Made by a program: the position numbers and the translations under genes
NCBI GenBank assembly: GCA_944387445.1
Contig: CALXEX010000016.1
Location: 1 to 41,462 of the forward strand
DNA length: 41,462 bases
Direction of reading: 5' to 3'
Source of the DNA: an uncultured Clostridia bacterium
GTDB lineage: Bacteria > Bacillota > Clostridia > TANB77 > CAG-508
Notes under the pieces: model-generated
Seen by the model: only the letters and a program-made list of their open reading frames with translations
Databases searched by the model: none
What the model was told of the DNA's origin: nothing
Shown: positions 17,002 to 25,885 of the stretch, piece by piece
How the letters are laid out: every line of letters starts with the position of its first letter
Numbering within the stretch: the stretch's first letter is position 1

Positions 17002-17617
17002 AAAAAACGCGAAAAAATTATTGGTTTTTTTGTGTTTATGTATCATTTTGTTAATTATATATGGAGTTATTAGAATATATGCACTTTTTCATAGTGAATT
17101 AGGAGCTAATGTTCAACTTAAAAATGGAACATGGAATATTACTGTTAATGGAACAGATATAACTAAAGGAACAGATATTCAATTTGCTATAAATAATGTT
17201 ACTGTCGAAGAAAATGAGCATGTTAAACCAGGTAATATAGCGCCTGGTTTAACCGGTACTTTTAAAATTAATATTGATCCTGAAAATACGAATGTCTCAA
17301 CAAGATATGATATTTATTTAGACGAAGAAAAACTTACAAACTCTAATATACAAATAAAATCTATAAAAGAAACATTAAATGGAAATGAATTAGTAAAAAC
17401 AGATAAAAATACATATACAGGAATTATACCATTAGAAAAAATTCAAGCAGGAACAACAAATGAAATTACAGTAGAAGTAGAATGGATTGAAAATGAAGAT
17501 CATAATGAGGAAGATATTGGATTAGGTACAACATGGGATGCAGAATATCAAATTCCCATTACTGTACATGTTTGCCAATACTTGGGAGAACAGTTAAATC
17601 TTTATACAGGTAAATAA
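16985..17617 (+). CDS. TasA/camelysin-like secreted protein 1
   Basis: This 210-residue protein has a basic N-terminus, one hydrophobic helix (about 11-30, then YALFHSELG) and an extracytoplasmic beta-rich domain. The segment NGTWNITVNGTDIT, followed by PGLTGTFKINIDPENT, matches the pattern of TasA/camelysin-type fibre proteins (core W-x-I/F-x-V-N-x-x-D-I and the P-G-x-x-G-x-F-x-I strand). It overlaps the pseudo-signal-peptidase gene upstream and is followed after 11 bases by an active signal peptidase, its likely processing enzyme. The subunit role is inferred. Confidence 0.78.
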   Translation: MTNLGRKNAKKLLVFLCLCIILLIIYGVIRIYALFHSELGANVQLKNGTWNITVNGTDITKGTDIQFAINNVTVEENEHVKPGNIAPGLTGTFKINIDPENTNVSTRYDIYLDEEKLTNSNIQIKSIKETLNGNELVKTDKNTYTGIIPLEKIQAGTTNEITVEVEWIENEDHNEEDIGLGTTWDAEYQIPITVHVCQYLGEQLNLYTGK

Positions 17618-17628
17618 CAGGAGAAAAA

Positions 17629-18165
17629 ATGTCAGAAAATAAAAAAATGAAAACAATTAGCATCATAATAGGATATATATTGAATATTCTATTATTTATC
17701 GTCTTTTGTTTTATTATGATAGGCATCTATTATATTGTACAAATAAAAGTATTCCAAAATGATTATGCAAATTTATTTGGATATACATTTTTTGAAGTAG
17801 CAACAGGTAGTATGTCAGGTACAATAGAAGTAGGAGATGTCGTAATTGTCCAAATAACAAAAGATGTAAATCAAGGTGAAATCATTGTATATAAAGAAGG
17901 AGACAATTTTATTACACATAGATTAGTAGAAAAAGATGATAATCACCTAGTAGCAAAAGGAGATGCCAATAATAGTGAAGATAAACCGATAACAGAAGAT
18001 CAAATTTTAGGAAGGGTTATTTATCGTATACCTAAATTAGGTGTATGGAGAAAAATCTTTTTGTCACCAGAGATAATCGGCCTAATTTTACTTTTGCTTT
18101 TCCTTTTAGGAGTGGTGATACAATTTATTTCTAAAAATGATAAAACAAACAAAGAAAATGAATAA
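17629..18165 (+). CDS. SipW-like ER-type signal peptidase I (1)
   Basis: This 178-residue membrane protein has a transmembrane helix at 9-37, the catalytic box VATGSM with Ser61, the GD motif (VGDVVIV), and the histidine in FITHRLV (His97), which replaces the Lys of bacterial LepB enzymes. It continues with KGDANNSED and GRVIYRIP, and a C-terminal helix at 145-167. Ser-His dyads are the mark of ER-type/SipW enzymes, which in Bacillus process TasA-type fibre proteins. The cleavage site faces outwards. It lies between two secreted-protein genes, which are probable substrates. GGAG precedes the start. Confidence 0.9.
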   Translation: MSENKKMKTISIIIGYILNILLFIVFCFIMIGIYYIVQIKVFQNDYANLFGYTFFEVATGSMSGTIEVGDVVIVQITKDVNQGEIIVYKEGDNFITHRLVEKDDNHLVAKGDANNSEDKPITEDQILGRVIYRIPKLGVWRKIFLSPEIIGLILLLLFLLGVVIQFISKNDKTNKENE

Positions 18166-18208
18166 GTTTGGCTAAATTTATACCAAAGAAGAAAGGAATG
18201 ATAAACAA

Positions 18209-18781
18209 ATGAACAAAAAACTGAAGAGATTATATGCAAAATTTGTCATTCTTATATTATGTCTATTAATCCTAATCAGAATCGTCGTTCTTGTTTTATC
18301 AAAATATGAAAGTATAGCAAATTCAACAGCAAATGTTGATATTGCATTTTATTTATTAAATGAGGATTATAAAACTATGACATTAAATTTAGCATCATTA
18401 TTCCCACAAGATGATGCATATGTATATACATTTTCAATTGGTAATCAAGATGGAGAAAAAACGGCAGAAATTGATTTGGTATATAATTTAACCATTCGAA
18501 CAACGACAAATTTGCCATTAACATATGAATTATATAAAAATCAAAAACATACAGATTCTGGAGCTGTTAATGTCATAAAAACCAATACAGTAGAACCAGA
18601 CGAATATGGTACATATTTTAGAAATATGACTACACAAGAGGAAAATTTATATTATAAAGAACCAAAAACAAATATATATGAATTGGTTATCCATTTTCCA
18701 GAAAATTATAATACAACAAATTATCAAAATATTATAGAGGCTTTAGAGATTAAAGTAGATTCACATCAGTTAACATCATAA
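18209..18781 (+). CDS. Secreted membrane-anchored fibre-type protein 2
   Basis: This 190-residue protein has a basic N-terminus and a hydrophobic helix (about 11-30), then SKYESIANSTANVDIAFYLLN, where the K-Y-x-S-x-A-x-S-x-A pattern is typical of the region after a SipW-type signal. The rest is beta-rich (TFSIGNQDGEKTAEIDLVYNL) and ends EALEIKVDSHQLTS. Apart from the general TasA-like layout I recognise no specific family. It follows the first signal peptidase and precedes another secreted protein with 18-base spacing. Confidence 0.72.
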   Translation: MNKKLKRLYAKFVILILCLLILIRIVVLVLSKYESIANSTANVDIAFYLLNEDYKTMTLNLASLFPQDDAYVYTFSIGNQDGEKTAEIDLVYNLTIRTTTNLPLTYELYKNQKHTDSGAVNVIKTNTVEPDEYGTYFRNMTTQEENLYYKEPKTNIYELVIHFPENYNTTNYQNIIEALEIKVDSHQLTS

Positions 18782-18799
18782 AAAATAAAGAGGAGTCAT

Positions 18800-19747
18800 A
18801 TGCGAAAGAAAATAGGAAATTTAATAAGCCAAAATATAAAATATAAAAGAAATCAAATAATCATTGTTACACTCATTGCACTTAGCCTTTTATCATTTAT
18901 CATTATTTTTGGTAGATATTTAACCAGTAATGTAAGCAACTTTTTTGTAAGAAGTAAAGAATTCTATTTCTTTAGTGATAAACTATCAGAAGATACTTCT
19001 GTTTACCAAGTTGATAATTGGTCAGGTGTAGATGATTATACAATTACCATCAATATGAATAGTCGTTTAAATAATATAGAATCTGCAACTTATGATATTG
19101 GATATGATATCTCATATACATGTAGTGATAATGCAATTTGTCAATTAAGTAAAACACAAGGAATTATTAAAGCAGATACCAATTCCGACTTTTTTAATTT
19201 AACAATTACGCCTAATACACAATTAAAAGATGGAGACAAAGTCGTTGTGGATGTTGTGGTTAATTCAACAGCACCATATAAAAAGACTTTGAAAGGAAAA
19301 TTTACATTTGTTGTAGGAAAAGAAAAGCTTACCTATCAAATTACAGACAAATCACAAGACCCATATATGCTATTGAGTATCACAAATACGTTAACCTACT
19401 ATACCATTAAAGAAGAATTTGATTCTTTCCATGTAGGAGATAGGATAGATATTGATACCTATTTATCATTATCAGAGGATAAAAAAGCAAAATGTTATTC
19501 AGCAGAAGTTAAAATTGAATTTGATCCAAAAGAAGTTTTATTTGATATAACCAATAGTGCTTATTCAGATGCAACAAATATAACAACCACCAATATAGAT
19601 GGAAAAACGTATATAAATGGATTTACAATTAAAATAGATGCTATTTCTAGTAGAGAAATTAGATTTTATAAAGTAGATGCTAATAAAGATTATACATATC
19701 CCAATAATCAACAAGAGCCATCTATTATAACTGTTACTAGTGAATAA
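18800..19747 (+). CDS. Secreted membrane-anchored protein with Ig-like repeats
   Basis: This 315-residue protein has a basic N-terminus, a transmembrane or signal helix (about 19-39) and an all-beta outer part. Two segments look like Ig/cadherin-type or cohesin-like strands (YTITINMNSRLNNIESATYD; CYSAEVKIEFDPKEVLF). One Cys pair (CSDNAIC) could form a disulfide. It has no LPxTG and no C-terminal helix. AGAGGAG precedes the start. It sits between secreted protein 2 and the cytosolic 19780 gene in the same operon and may be a minor fibre component or anchor; I am unsure. Confidence 0.68.
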   Translation: MRKKIGNLISQNIKYKRNQIIIVTLIALSLLSFIIIFGRYLTSNVSNFFVRSKEFYFFSDKLSEDTSVYQVDNWSGVDDYTITINMNSRLNNIESATYDIGYDISYTCSDNAICQLSKTQGIIKADTNSDFFNLTITPNTQLKDGDKVVVDVVVNSTAPYKKTLKGKFTFVVGKEKLTYQITDKSQDPYMLLSITNTLTYYTIKEEFDSFHVGDRIDIDTYLSLSEDKKAKCYSAEVKIEFDPKEVLFDITNSAYSDATNITTTNIDGKTYINGFTIKIDAISSREIRFYKVDANKDYTYPNNQQEPSIITVTSE

Positions 19748-19779
19748 CAATAATTAATTTAAAGAAAGGAAGCATAAAT

Positions 19780-20781
19780 ATGACAATCAATATAATGGAT
19801 GAATACATTAGACTAACTAGAAAACAAATCACAACATATTTAAAACTGGTATTTGAAAACACATATGATAAAAGATATGATGATATGTATTCTGAAAAAT
19901 ACATAAATGCAAGATATTATAATTTCTTTAAAGGAAGTGAAAATGCAACTATCAGAAGAACCATACTAGAAGAGTTAAGGAAAACATATGAATATGCCAT
20001 TTCAGAAAATTTCCAAGATAAGGAGTTTATAGACAAATTACATATTTTCTTCTGTTATGTTTTATATTTTGATCATGTTGTTTATTGTAAAGACTTAAGA
20101 AATAAGATATCTAAAATTGCTAAACTTAGGAAAAAACTTTTAGATAGAGATAATGCTGATTTTGAAGAAAATCTATATAAAGAAATGACAAATATAAGTG
20201 ATGAAAAAGAAAAATTATTAAACAAATTTCATGCAGATGAATTTTACTTAAAAATATCAAATTATAAGAATATGGTAAATGTATATAGAGTCAACATGAA
20301 ATTTAACCTAAAATTTCCTATGGAATATAGTGAAATGGCCATTAATAAAGTGTTTCATTCAGGGATTACGAATGAGGATAAATTAGTGATAGAATATTAC
20401 TTAATTAGTGTTCAAATTATAAGAGATGTGATTAAACAAAATTTTAAGAAACAATATATTGTTGAATTTGCAGAAACATTATTAGAAAAGCCTAAAAAAA
20501 TAAAAAGCATATTAAATATTATTGATAATGCAGTTATTCAAGATAAACTATGTTTAAAAATCAGAAATGAACATTTTATAGAGAATAAAGAAGCTGTATA
20601 TGAACTTATGAGAGAGGGATATAGATTTGCAATTATTTTAGATAATTCTTTTGAGGCGAATTATAAAAATATGGAAAATTTAAAAATGTTTAAATATGTA
20701 TTGCTTAACAAAGATTCTAAACAATATGGACAAGTTATGCAATTTAATAATGAAGTGAAAAACAATATTATAGAGATTTAA
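19780..20781 (+). CDS. Unrecognised cytosolic protein upstream of the McrB-like ATPase
   Basis: This 333-residue predominantly helical, charged protein has no signal peptide or membrane helix. It contains several Tyr/Lys-rich stretches (KYINARYYNFFKG) and a C-terminal segment YRFAIILDNSFEANYKNM. I do not recognise a family. AAAGGAAG precedes the ATG. Its place directly before the McrB-like/DUF2357 pair suggests a partner of that machine, for example a substrate-recognition subunit, but no motif shows this. Confidence 0.65.
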   Translation: MTINIMDEYIRLTRKQITTYLKLVFENTYDKRYDDMYSEKYINARYYNFFKGSENATIRRTILEELRKTYEYAISENFQDKEFIDKLHIFFCYVLYFDHVVYCKDLRNKISKIAKLRKKLLDRDNADFEENLYKEMTNISDEKEKLLNKFHADEFYLKISNYKNMVNVYRVNMKFNLKFPMEYSEMAINKVFHSGITNEDKLVIEYYLISVQIIRDVIKQNFKKQYIVEFAETLLEKPKKIKSILNIIDNAVIQDKLCLKIRNEHFIENKEAVYELMREGYRFAIILDNSFEANYKNMENLKMFKYVLLNKDSKQYGQVMQFNNEVKNNIIEI

Positions 20782-20916
20782 AATTTACTTTCAGCGAACG
20801 AAGATTACTTTAATCGCACTCGCTTTATCCGCTTGATTGCTTATGCGGTATTGCAGAATAATAAAATAATAGTAAATGGTAGAGATAACGTAAAAAGGAA
20901 AGGGAAAATAATAAAT

Positions 20917-22437
20917 ATGGAAACGTTTTCAAAATTTTTGTATGAATTTTTAAAGCAATTTTTTTCAGGAATTACAACTGTTATAAAAGCGATTGGTACA
21001 GGCTTAGGACAAATGTTTGATTTTAGCTCTTACCAAAATATTATAGATACTTATAAAGGGGATTTATCAGCACCTGAGTGGGTTTTGGTTGTTGTATCTA
21101 TTTTATGTATATTAATATTTGTAGGATTAATCATTACACTAATTTATTTATTATGTAGAAAATATATAAAATTTAGAAAAAAAGCAGTTGACCAAGATGC
21201 CTTATTAGAAGAAGTTGCTTCTTTAAATAAGCAAGTAGAAACTTTGATGAAAGAAAAAGAAAATATTATGGCAATGAAGGTTTCACAATTAGGACTAAAA
21301 CCAGATGAATCACCAGAAATAGAGGAACAAGATCAAGAAGAAGATTCTAATAATCCAGATATTCGTTTTGCAAAATTACATGAAATTGATTTAAAATATG
21401 AAGATTATGAGCAACCAGATTATGAAAATTCATTTACATTGCCAGAATTATGTGAGAATTTTAGAAATTTTTCTGCTTCAAAATTAAAATTATATTATAA
21501 ACCAGAAATGGTAAGAATATTTATTTCAGCTTTAGCTTCTACCAAACTTATTATTTTACAAGGTATTTCTGGAACAGGTAAAACATCTCTTGCATATGCA
21601 TGGGGGAAATTTATGAGACATGATTCATGTGTTGCATCTGTGCAACCTTCATGGAGAGACAGGACAGATATGTTTGGATATTTTAATGAATTTACAAAAA
21701 AATTCAATGAAACAGAAATGTTAAAAGAAATGTATACAGCAGGTTATGTGGATGAAGTATTTACAGTTATTTTAGACGAGATGAACCTATCACGTGTGGA
21801 ATATTATTTTGCAGAAATGCTTTCTATTTTGGAAATGCCAAATCGAGATGAATGGATTATCGAATTAGTTCCGAATAGCTGGAAAACTGACCCGAAATAC
21901 ATTGAAGGAGGAAAAATCAAAGTACCATCCAATATGTGGTATATTGGTACAATCAATAATGATGATTCTACCTTTGCTGTAACAGACAAGGTATATGATA
22001 GAGCAATGCCAATAGATATTAATGAAAAAAGTGTTCCATTTGAACCAGTTTATACAGAAGCACAAGGAATTAATTTTTCATATTTAGATAAATTATTTGA
22101 AACAGCAATCCAGGAAAACCCAATTTCTGAGGAAACAATGGATAAAATAGAACAAATGGATAATTATGTGATACAACATTTTCGTATTGCGTTTGGTAAT
22201 CGTATTGTCGCACACATGAAGAAATTTGTACCTGTATATGTAGCATGTGGTGGAGATGAGATTGCTGGTGTAGATTATTTTATTGCTAAAAAAATATTAA
22301 GAAAATTTGAACAATTAAATATGTCTGCTATTAGAGATGAAATTGATCCATATATTCAATTTTTAAATACCACATTTGGTAAAAATAAAATGAAAGAATG
22401 TATAGATTATCTATTAAGATTGAAAAAGATGGCATAG
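20917..22437 (+). CDS. Membrane-anchored McrB-like AAA+ ATPase/GTPase
   Basis: This 506-residue protein is read from the ATG at 20917, downstream of AAAGGAAAGGG; an upstream in-frame start at 20833 has no site. The N-terminus has an amphipathic part, a transmembrane helix at about 55-79, a coiled coil at about 92-122 and an acidic linker. The AAA+ domain follows with Walker A GISGTGKTS (216-224), the McrB-type WRDRTDMFGYFN (246-257), Walker B FTVILDEMNLSRVEYYFAEML (D287, E288), sensor GTINNDDS (344-351) and an Arg-finger-like KVYDRA (R362). These are hallmarks of the McrB clade rather than MoxR. No DNA- or methyl-base-reading domain is visible; a membrane anchor replaces it. Its DUF2357 partner gene follows. 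Confidence 0.88.
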   Translation: METFSKFLYEFLKQFFSGITTVIKAIGTGLGQMFDFSSYQNIIDTYKGDLSAPEWVLVVVSILCILIFVGLIITLIYLLCRKYIKFRKKAVDQDALLEEVASLNKQVETLMKEKENIMAMKVSQLGLKPDESPEIEEQDQEEDSNNPDIRFAKLHEIDLKYEDYEQPDYENSFTLPELCENFRNFSASKLKLYYKPEMVRIFISALASTKLIILQGISGTGKTSLAYAWGKFMRHDSCVASVQPSWRDRTDMFGYFNEFTKKFNETEMLKEMYTAGYVDEVFTVILDEMNLSRVEYYFAEMLSILEMPNRDEWIIELVPNSWKTDPKYIEGGKIKVPSNMWYIGTINNDDSTFAVTDKVYDRAMPIDINEKSVPFEPVYTEAQGINFSYLDKLFETAIQENPISEETMDKIEQMDNYVIQHFRIAFGNRIVAHMKKFVPVYVACGGDEIAGVDYFIAKKILRKFEQLNMSAIRDEIDPYIQFLNTTFGKNKMKECIDYLLRLKKMA

Positions 22438-22454
22438 AGGGGAGAGGATGAGTA

Positions 22455-23594
22455 TTGGAAAACCTAGAAGTTATAGAACTATATGAAAATGCAAATCAAG
22501 AAAAAACAAGAACATTTATGAATACTGCTGAATCTACGCTAAAAGTGAAAACCGAAAAAAAGTATATAACAAGAGATATAGAATGGATAAATATGATGGA
22601 AGAAGTGATACCACATATAGATGCCATTTTTAGATCTCCAAATCGTTTTATAAAAAACGAAGAAGAAACTGTAAAAATAGAACAAGCTAAAAAAGTATCT
22701 GTAGAAACCATTAAGCATTTATCTAAACATACAAATTTGATACAAGATATTGATAAAGAAACAGGAGATGTTATACCATCTAAATTATTAAATGTAAGAA
22801 AAGAAGAAACTTATGATACTTACGAAAATCGTTTAATCTATACATTAGTACAAAATATGAAATTTTTTGTTAATATAAGAAAAAATACATTGTTACAACC
22901 GATAAGTACAGAAAACAAAGAAGAAGACAAAAATAATAAACAATTAGAATATAATGCAAAATCCAAATTAAATGATGAAGAAGTAGATATAAATGTTTCT
23001 ATCAATTCTAAATTGGATACGGAACTAAAAAATGCTGATGAAAGAAATAAAAGTTTATTAATGCGAATAGAAGAAATTGAGAGAAAAATCTCAGATATCG
23101 AATCTACGGAAGTATATAAAATACTAGATAAAGCAAATATATCACTTGTAAAAGAACCAATTAGAAAAACAAATGTTGTTTTGAAAAATGTTCATTTTCA
23201 ATATGCTATGAAATTATGGGAATTTTTAAAAGCTAATATGGATGAACAAACAATAGAGTCAGAAGATAATAAAGACTATATGGATAATGGACAATTAAAA
23301 AAGATGATGGATGAAGCATTTCTATTACAATATTTAGCAATGAAAACATTGGACGAAGACAATATGGAAAAACAAGATACCAAAAAAGAAATCAAAGGAA
23401 TTGTAGTAGAACAAATGTTGGACAAGATGCTAGACATAGATGAAGATATAACAGAAGAACAATTAAGACAACTAGTTGCTGAAAAATATGAAGTGATAAA
23501 ATATAAGAAAATGGCAGTTTTACAAGATATACAAAAGATATTTAAAAAACACATTGACCGATATGAGGATATGGTCGAGATGAAGGGGATTTAA
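22455..23594 (+). CDS. DUF2357/McrC-like partner lacking a nuclease domain
   Basis: This 379-residue protein starts at a TTG placed correctly after GGGGAGAGGA; the nearby ATG is in another frame. The core motif NVRKEETYDTYENRLIYTLV (about 113-132) is the conserved T-x-D-T-x-E-N-R segment of DUF2357 proteins, which act as McrC-type partners of McrB ATPases. Many such proteins continue into a PD-(D/E)xK nuclease. Here the C-terminal half is a long coiled coil (about 185-230) and helices with no recognisable nuclease motif. It follows the ATPase after 17 bases, so the two surely work together. An adaptor or regulator function is inferred. Confidence 0.78.
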   Translation: MENLEVIELYENANQEKTRTFMNTAESTLKVKTEKKYITRDIEWINMMEEVIPHIDAIFRSPNRFIKNEEETVKIEQAKKVSVETIKHLSKHTNLIQDIDKETGDVIPSKLLNVRKEETYDTYENRLIYTLVQNMKFFVNIRKNTLLQPISTENKEEDKNNKQLEYNAKSKLNDEEVDINVSINSKLDTELKNADERNKSLLMRIEEIERKISDIESTEVYKILDKANISLVKEPIRKTNVVLKNVHFQYAMKLWEFLKANMDEQTIESEDNKDYMDNGQLKKMMDEAFLLQYLAMKTLDEDNMEKQDTKKEIKGIVVEQMLDKMLDIDEDITEEQLRQLVAEKYEVIKYKKMAVLQDIQKIFKKHIDRYEDMVEMKGI

Positions 23595-23653
23595 GGGTTG
23601 AAAAATAATCTTTTCCAACCGGATTTGCACCTTAAGAAAGGAATGTAAATATT

Positions 23654-24313
23654 ATGAAAGAAAAAATACAAAAATTAAAAAATAATAAAATACTAAAGAT
23701 TATTGGAAATATTATCTATACAATCATTTTTATTATTGTATTGTTTATATTAATTATTGCAATTTTACAAAGGACAACAAATAATGAAATTACCTTATTT
23801 GGATATAGAATTTTTGTTGTTGCAACAGGAAGCATGGTACCTGAATATGAAGTAGGAGATGTTTTAGTATCAAAAGAAGTAGAACCATCAACGATTCAAG
23901 TAGGAGATGACATTGTATATAAAGGAAAAGAAGGCAGTTTTAAAGATAAAATTGTAACTCACCAAGTTATTATGATAGAAAAGGAAAATGATAATTATAG
24001 AATTCAAACAAAAGGTATTGCAAATACAAAAGCAGATCCAGAAATAACGCAAAATGAAGTAATCGGAAAAGTTATTTATAAGATGGGAATATTATCACTT
24101 TTGCAAAGAGCAATGTCAAATAACTATGTTTTCTATTTTGTTGTATTTGTTCCAATAGTATTGCTTACTTTTAGACAAATTCTAAAATCAAGATTAGATG
24201 ATGACGAAGATGATGAGGACCAAGAAAATGATGAGGATGAAAAAGATCGTGACAAAAAACATAAAAACAATGATAAAAATAGCAATAAGGAAAAAACAAA
24301 TAAAAAATCATAA
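23654..24313 (+). CDS. SipW-like ER-type signal peptidase I (2)
   Basis: This 219-residue protein has a transmembrane helix at about 16-38, catalytic Ser60 in VVATGSMVPEYEVGD, and His103 in KIVTHQVIM, the Ser-His dyad of ER-type enzymes. TKGIANTKADP corresponds to the K-G-D-x-N box, followed by VIGKVIYKMG, a second helix at about 155-175, and a long tail of alternating acidic and basic residues to the C-terminus. It follows the McrB/DUF2357 pair and precedes a protein with an AYAWF signal, its likely substrate. AAAGGAAT precedes the start. Confidence 0.9.
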   Translation: MKEKIQKLKNNKILKIIGNIIYTIIFIIVLFILIIAILQRTTNNEITLFGYRIFVVATGSMVPEYEVGDVLVSKEVEPSTIQVGDDIVYKGKEGSFKDKIVTHQVIMIEKENDNYRIQTKGIANTKADPEITQNEVIGKVIYKMGILSLLQRAMSNNYVFYFVVFVPIVLLTFRQILKSRLDDDEDDEDQENDEDEKDRDKKHKNNDKNSNKEKTNKKS

Positions 24314-24348
24314 TATAATTAATTGCAAAATTCACGAAGGGAAGAAAT

Positions 24349-24948
24349 ATGCCTACATTTATTAAAATTATAAAAAAAGTTAAAATAAAAAATATGCTCA
24401 TTTTAATCTTATTAATACTATTTAATGCATATGCTTGGTTTATATATGCTACCAGAGTTTCTACCGATATTACAGCACATGTTAGTTCATGGAATGTAGA
24501 ATTTGTTGGGGATGATGGGAAAATTACAACAAATTTATTGGTTAGTATTGGTAGAATTTATCCTGGTATGGATAGATTTGAAAAAACAGTGGAAGTACAT
24601 AATAAAGGTGAAACACCTGCTGTTTTAGATTATGAAATTAAAGAATTAACGGTTATGGGAGAAACATTTACTGTAGATGAAGAAAATGGACCAACAACGC
24701 AAGATATAGTTGACAAGATGAATACAGAGTATCCATTTAAAATTCATATTGAGAAAGATGATGAACAATTAAGTCAAGGAATCGGTAATGGAAAATTTAT
24801 GATTAGTTTAGATTGGGAATTTGAATCAGGAGATGATGAAGCAGATACGATTTGGGGAAATAAAGCTTATGAGTTTTATGAATTGCATCCTGATCAAAAT
24901 AGTATAGAATTAAAATTGACATTGATTGCAACACAAAGCACTACATAA
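24349..24948 (+). CDS. SipW-dependent-type secreted fibre protein 3
   Basis: This 199-residue protein has a basic N-terminus, a hydrophobic helix (16-26) and the motif NAYAWFIY (AYAWF at 27-31), the hallmark of SipW-dependent signal sequences. The mature part is beta-rich: ITAHVSSWNVEFVGDDG, PGMDRFEKTVEVHNKGE, and a last strand with IELKLTLIAT. This matches TasA-type folding. The immediately upstream signal peptidase is its probable processing enzyme. It is the last gene of the long plus-strand run that began at 16420. Confidence 0.82.
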   Translation: MPTFIKIIKKVKIKNMLILILLILFNAYAWFIYATRVSTDITAHVSSWNVEFVGDDGKITTNLLVSIGRIYPGMDRFEKTVEVHNKGETPAVLDYEIKELTVMGETFTVDEENGPTTQDIVDKMNTEYPFKIHIEKDDEQLSQGIGNGKFMISLDWEFESGDDEADTIWGNKAYEFYELHPDQNSIELKLTLIATQSTT

Positions 24949-25111
24949 TACAGGCATTTTTTAAGTCTGTACACGGAAACAGGACCTTTTACGGTTTTTG
25001 CTTAAGAATTTATAAAACTATTCCGGTCGCATTCAAATTCTTTAAAATTATTATACACACATCTTATGAAACAGACTAGATAAACAATTATATGTATTGT
25101 ATGACTACATT

Positions 25112-25705
25112 TTAATCTGCAACTTGTGTGAATGAAATATTTACATTTAAAAGAGCAGGATTATCTTGTTTCGTAGATTGTGTATCATCATCATTTGTCA
25201 TCTGAGATGTATTTTCATCATCATTCCAAAGAATATATACACGTATTTTTCTATGGTCAATATTGTCACTTAATGAAATGGTATCTGTTATTGGTTGATT
25301 AAATTGATCAAATGTGATTTTTTCGCCATCATCTTGAGAATATCCAGTTGCTACTAAGTCTGTAACAGAGCTATTTTCATTTGCAGAAACATTGATTTCA
25401 TATTGAAAAGATACATCAACATCTGTAAAATCAAAATTTAAGTCGAAATACCCTTCAGCAGTAGGAGCAATAATATCAGATGCTATATTTTCGTTTCCAG
25501 TAAATATGGGTTGTATAGCAGATGATATATCGGTATTGTTTTTTATAGATTTATTATTTACGATGATATTCCATCTTGCAATACTGATATCTGTCTGACC
25601 ATCTGCAGATGAAAGATATTTTGCATAGATTAACACAATGGAAAATAATAAAAGACATATAAAGATTCCAACTAATAATATGAATAATTTTTTATTATTT
25701 TTCAT
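25112..25705 (-). CDS. TasA/camelysin-like secreted protein 4 (minus strand)
   Basis: This 197-residue protein starts at 25705, after AGAGGTGT; the frame is open further upstream but without a site. The N-terminal hydrophobic helix (6-26) is followed by IYAKYLSSADGQTDISIARWNIIVNN, the K-Y-x-S and W-x-I-x-V-N pattern of TasA/camelysin proteins. The domain ends with an acidic D/N/T-rich loop and LLNVNISFTQVAD. It is the only gene of the block on the minus strand and is convergent with 24349-24948. It resembles protein 1 (16985-17617). Confidence 0.8.
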   Translation of the reverse strand: MKNNKKLFILLVGIFICLLLFSIVLIYAKYLSSADGQTDISIARWNIIVNNKSIKNNTDISSAIQPIFTGNENIASDIIAPTAEGYFDLNFDFTDVDVSFQYEINVSANENSSVTDLVATGYSQDDGEKITFDQFNQPITDTISLSDNIDHRKIRVYILWNDDENTSQMTNDDDTQSTKQDNPALLNVNISFTQVAD

Positions 25706-25782
25706 TTTTACACCTCTTTTGTTTTTTTTGTTCATTTTAACATATGTGATTTTTAAAAGCAAGAGATTTGTACTTTTCGATT

Positions 25783-25812
25783 TTGACAATAGATTATAAA
25801 TGATTATCATTT
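25783..25812 (+). promoter_or_regulatory. Promoter with overlapping Fur-like palindrome
   Basis: TTGACA at 25783-25788 and TATCAT at 25805-25810 are spaced by 16 bp. The 15-bp palindrome AAATGATTATCATTT (25798-25812) covers the -10. Its core AATGATTATCATT differs by one base from the centre of the classical Fur box. It may control the 25886 gene and, from the other side, the minus-strand gene. Confidence 0.5.
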
Positions 25813-25885
25813 CAAAGAACCTTATATCTATGTTAAAACAAGTAATAGGAAAAGGATGATTTTTTAAGAAAGGGATTTTGAAGAA

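Noticed and set aside
20782-20916. Possible RNA element or longer N-terminus before the McrB-like gene (CCGC/GCGG pairing, frame open from 20833)
   Set aside because: Pairing is only four GC bases, no known RNA class fits, and the upstream start has no ribosome-binding site.
23596-23620. Hairpin (GGTTGAAAA with TTTTCCAACC) between the DUF2357 gene and signal peptidase 2
   Set aside because: It has one bulge and no T-run after it, so it is not a convincing terminator; it may be an mRNA-stability element, but nothing further supports this.
24949-25111. Expected bidirectional terminator between convergent genes
   Set aside because: No stable stem with flanking A/T runs could be found, only short scattered matches; I see no defined feature here.
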